From Planctomycetota bacterium (GTDB taxonomy: Bacteria > Planctomycetota > Planctomycetia > Pirellulales > Lacipirellulaceae), in contig JAJRUA010000095.1 in the NCBI GenBank assembly GCA_024278035.1, forward strand, positions 1-5,910: a stretch of DNA of 5,910 nt, written 5' to 3'. Of this stretch, positions 4,876 to 5,910 are shown piece by piece. The notes below the pieces were generated by a model. It made no database searches. It was not told the origin of the DNA and saw only the letters and a program-made list of their open reading frames with translations. Numbering within the stretch: the first letter of the stretch is position 1; every line of letters starts with the position of its first letter. A program made the translations under genes and the position numbers.

Positions 4876-5910
4876 AGGAACGAGAACGGCGACGGCGGCC
4901 TGTGGGGCGGAACTGTTCTCGGACACGGCCTACGGCGTCGATCAACTGGTCCACCTCCGCCAGTGTGTTGTACAGATAAAAGCTCGCCCGGGTGCTGGCA
5001 CTGATCCCCAGGCGATCGTGTAGGGGTTGGGTGCAATGGTGCCCCGCACGGACCGCGATTCCCTCTCGATCCAAAATCTGGGCAATGTCATGGGCATGAG
5101 GCCGATCGAGGACAAAGCTCACGAGCCCCGCGCGATGTTCCGGCTCAGGTCCAAGCAGGCGTAAGCCTTCCACCTGGGCAAGCCCTTTCCAGGCCCGTTC
5201 GGCCAAGGCCTGTTCGTGCGTTTCGATTCGCTCCATGCCAATCTCTTGCAGATAGTCCATCGCTGCGGCAAGGCCAATCGCCTGGGCAATCGGCGGCGTG
5301 CCCGCCTCCAACTTTGCCGGTAACGCTGCCGTGGTGAAATGGTCAAGTGTCACTTGGCCAATCATGCTCCCGCCTCCCATGAAGGGAGGCATTGCTTCGA
5401 GCAACGCCTCACGTCCGTACAGCACGCCAATGCCCGATGGCCCACATAGCTTGTGCCCACTTAGCACCAAGAAATCGCAGCCTAACGCCTGCACGTTCGT
5501 CACTCGGTGCGGTGCACTCTGGGCCGCATCGACCAGCGTCACCGCCCCGACAGCTTGCGCTTGCTCGCAAATCTCTTGAACCGGGTTCACCGTCCCAAGC
5601 GTGTTGCTCACCGCCGTGAATGCCACGAGCTTTGTTCGTTCCGAAAGAACTTCCCCCAGGCGATCGATGGCAAGTCGACCGTCGTCAGCCATAGGGATAT
5701 GCCGAATCATGGCCCCGGTTCGCTCGGCTAATTGAAACCAAGGGACAAGGTTCGAGTGGTGCTCCATCGGCGTAAGCAGCAGCTCATCTCCCGATGAAAC
5801 ATTGGCATCGCCCCAACTCCGCGCCACGGCGTTGATCGCCGCGGTGGTCCCTCCCGTAAAAATCACTTCATGCGAGTGCTCTGCCCCTACAAACGCCCGC
5901 GCTTTCTCCC
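4874..5910 (-). CDS. sufS: Cysteine desulfurase, SufS/Csd type (N-terminal part outside the window)
   Basis: This PLP enzyme (class V aminotransferase fold) takes sulfur from cysteine as a persulfide, mainly for Fe-S cluster assembly. The frame stays open to the right edge; the first visible residues are EKARAFVGAEHSHE, then VIFTGGTTAAINAVA, the usual PLP-phosphate region. Motifs follow in order: MEHHSNLVPW (histidine stacking on PLP), LVDAAQSAPH (Asp and Gln binding the cofactor), LSGHKLCGPSG with the Schiff-base lysine at 5452-5450, and RAGHHCTQP with the catalytic cysteine at 5035-5033. The short cysteine loop and these motifs indicate group II (SufS/CsdA) rather than IscS. A GTG at 5866 is an internal Val, not the start. 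About 345 residues are visible of an expected 400-420. The C-terminus ends in an Arg-rich RPTGRRRRSRS tail. No suf partner gene is visible; any would lie to the right. Confidence 0.92.
   Translation of the reverse strand, partial: EKARAFVGAEHSHEVIFTGGTTAAINAVARSWGDANVSSGDELLLTPMEHHSNLVPWFQLAERTGAMIRHIPMADDGRLAIDRLGEVLSERTKLVAFTAVSNTLGTVNPVQEICEQAQAVGAVTLVDAAQSAPHRVTNVQALGCDFLVLSGHKLCGPSGIGVLYGREALLEAMPPFMGGGSMIGQVTLDHFTTAALPAKLEAGTPPIAQAIGLAAAMDYLQEIGMERIETHEQALAERAWKGLAQVEGLRLLGPEPEHRAGLVSFVLDRPHAHDIAQILDREGIAVRAGHHCTQPLHDRLGISASTRASFYLYNTLAEVDQLIDAVGRVREQFRPTGRRRRSRS

Noticed and set aside
1..5910. CRISPR array, tRNA or rRNA genes, transposase
   Set aside because: No regularly spaced identical repeats, cloverleaf or rRNA-like sequence, and no transposase motif was seen. 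The REP-like arms are too few and too diverged to be a CRISPR array.

Overview
The window looks like chromosomal DNA of a planctomycete-type bacterium, perhaps close to Pirellulaceae. This rests on a topoisomerase VI A subunit (Spo11 family) in an otherwise bacterial gene set, an unusually long acyl carrier protein, and genes without clear Shine-Dalgarno sequences. The GC content is moderate to high. The taxonomic call is an inference; no rRNA or marker gene is present.

Layout: positions 1-101 read as the open C-terminal tail of an upstream plus-strand protein carrying a 13-residue repeat. A 258-base gap follows, then a complete topoisomerase VI subunit A gene on the plus strand (360-1514). 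It converges on a minus-strand lipid cluster. In transcription order that cluster is a FabZ-like hotdog dehydratase (4599-4102), a 127-residue acyl carrier protein (4025-3642), a second, diverged FabZ-like hotdog protein with a C-terminal extension (3596-3021) and a FabF-type ketoacyl-ACP synthase (2945-1656). A good sigma-70-like promoter (TTGTGG, 17 bases, TATAAT) lies 56 to 95 bases upstream of the first lipid gene, so the four genes probably form one operon. Upstream, on the same strand, is the 3' part of a SufS-type cysteine desulfurase that runs off the right edge.

The lipid genes fit one job. The carrier protein holds the growing acyl chain, FabF condenses it with malonyl-ACP, and one or both hotdog proteins dehydrate the 3-hydroxyacyl intermediate. 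No ketoreductase or enoyl reductase is present, so the set must borrow these from housekeeping FAS II or from genes outside the window. It looks like a dedicated accessory acyl-synthesis set with an unknown product.

The less expected signal is between the genes. Two inverted pairs of REP-like palindromes (1531-1637 and 4734-4875) share a GAGCSG...GCGTNAGC core and resemble REP doublets (REPINs). Three gaps (2955-2975, 3602-3636, 4778-4812) hold degenerate tandem heptamers that mostly end in AG. One heptamer array sits inside a REP doublet. A 17-bp imperfect tandem duplication also spans the stop codon of the first dehydratase gene. No RAYT transposase, CRISPR array, tRNA or rRNA is visible.
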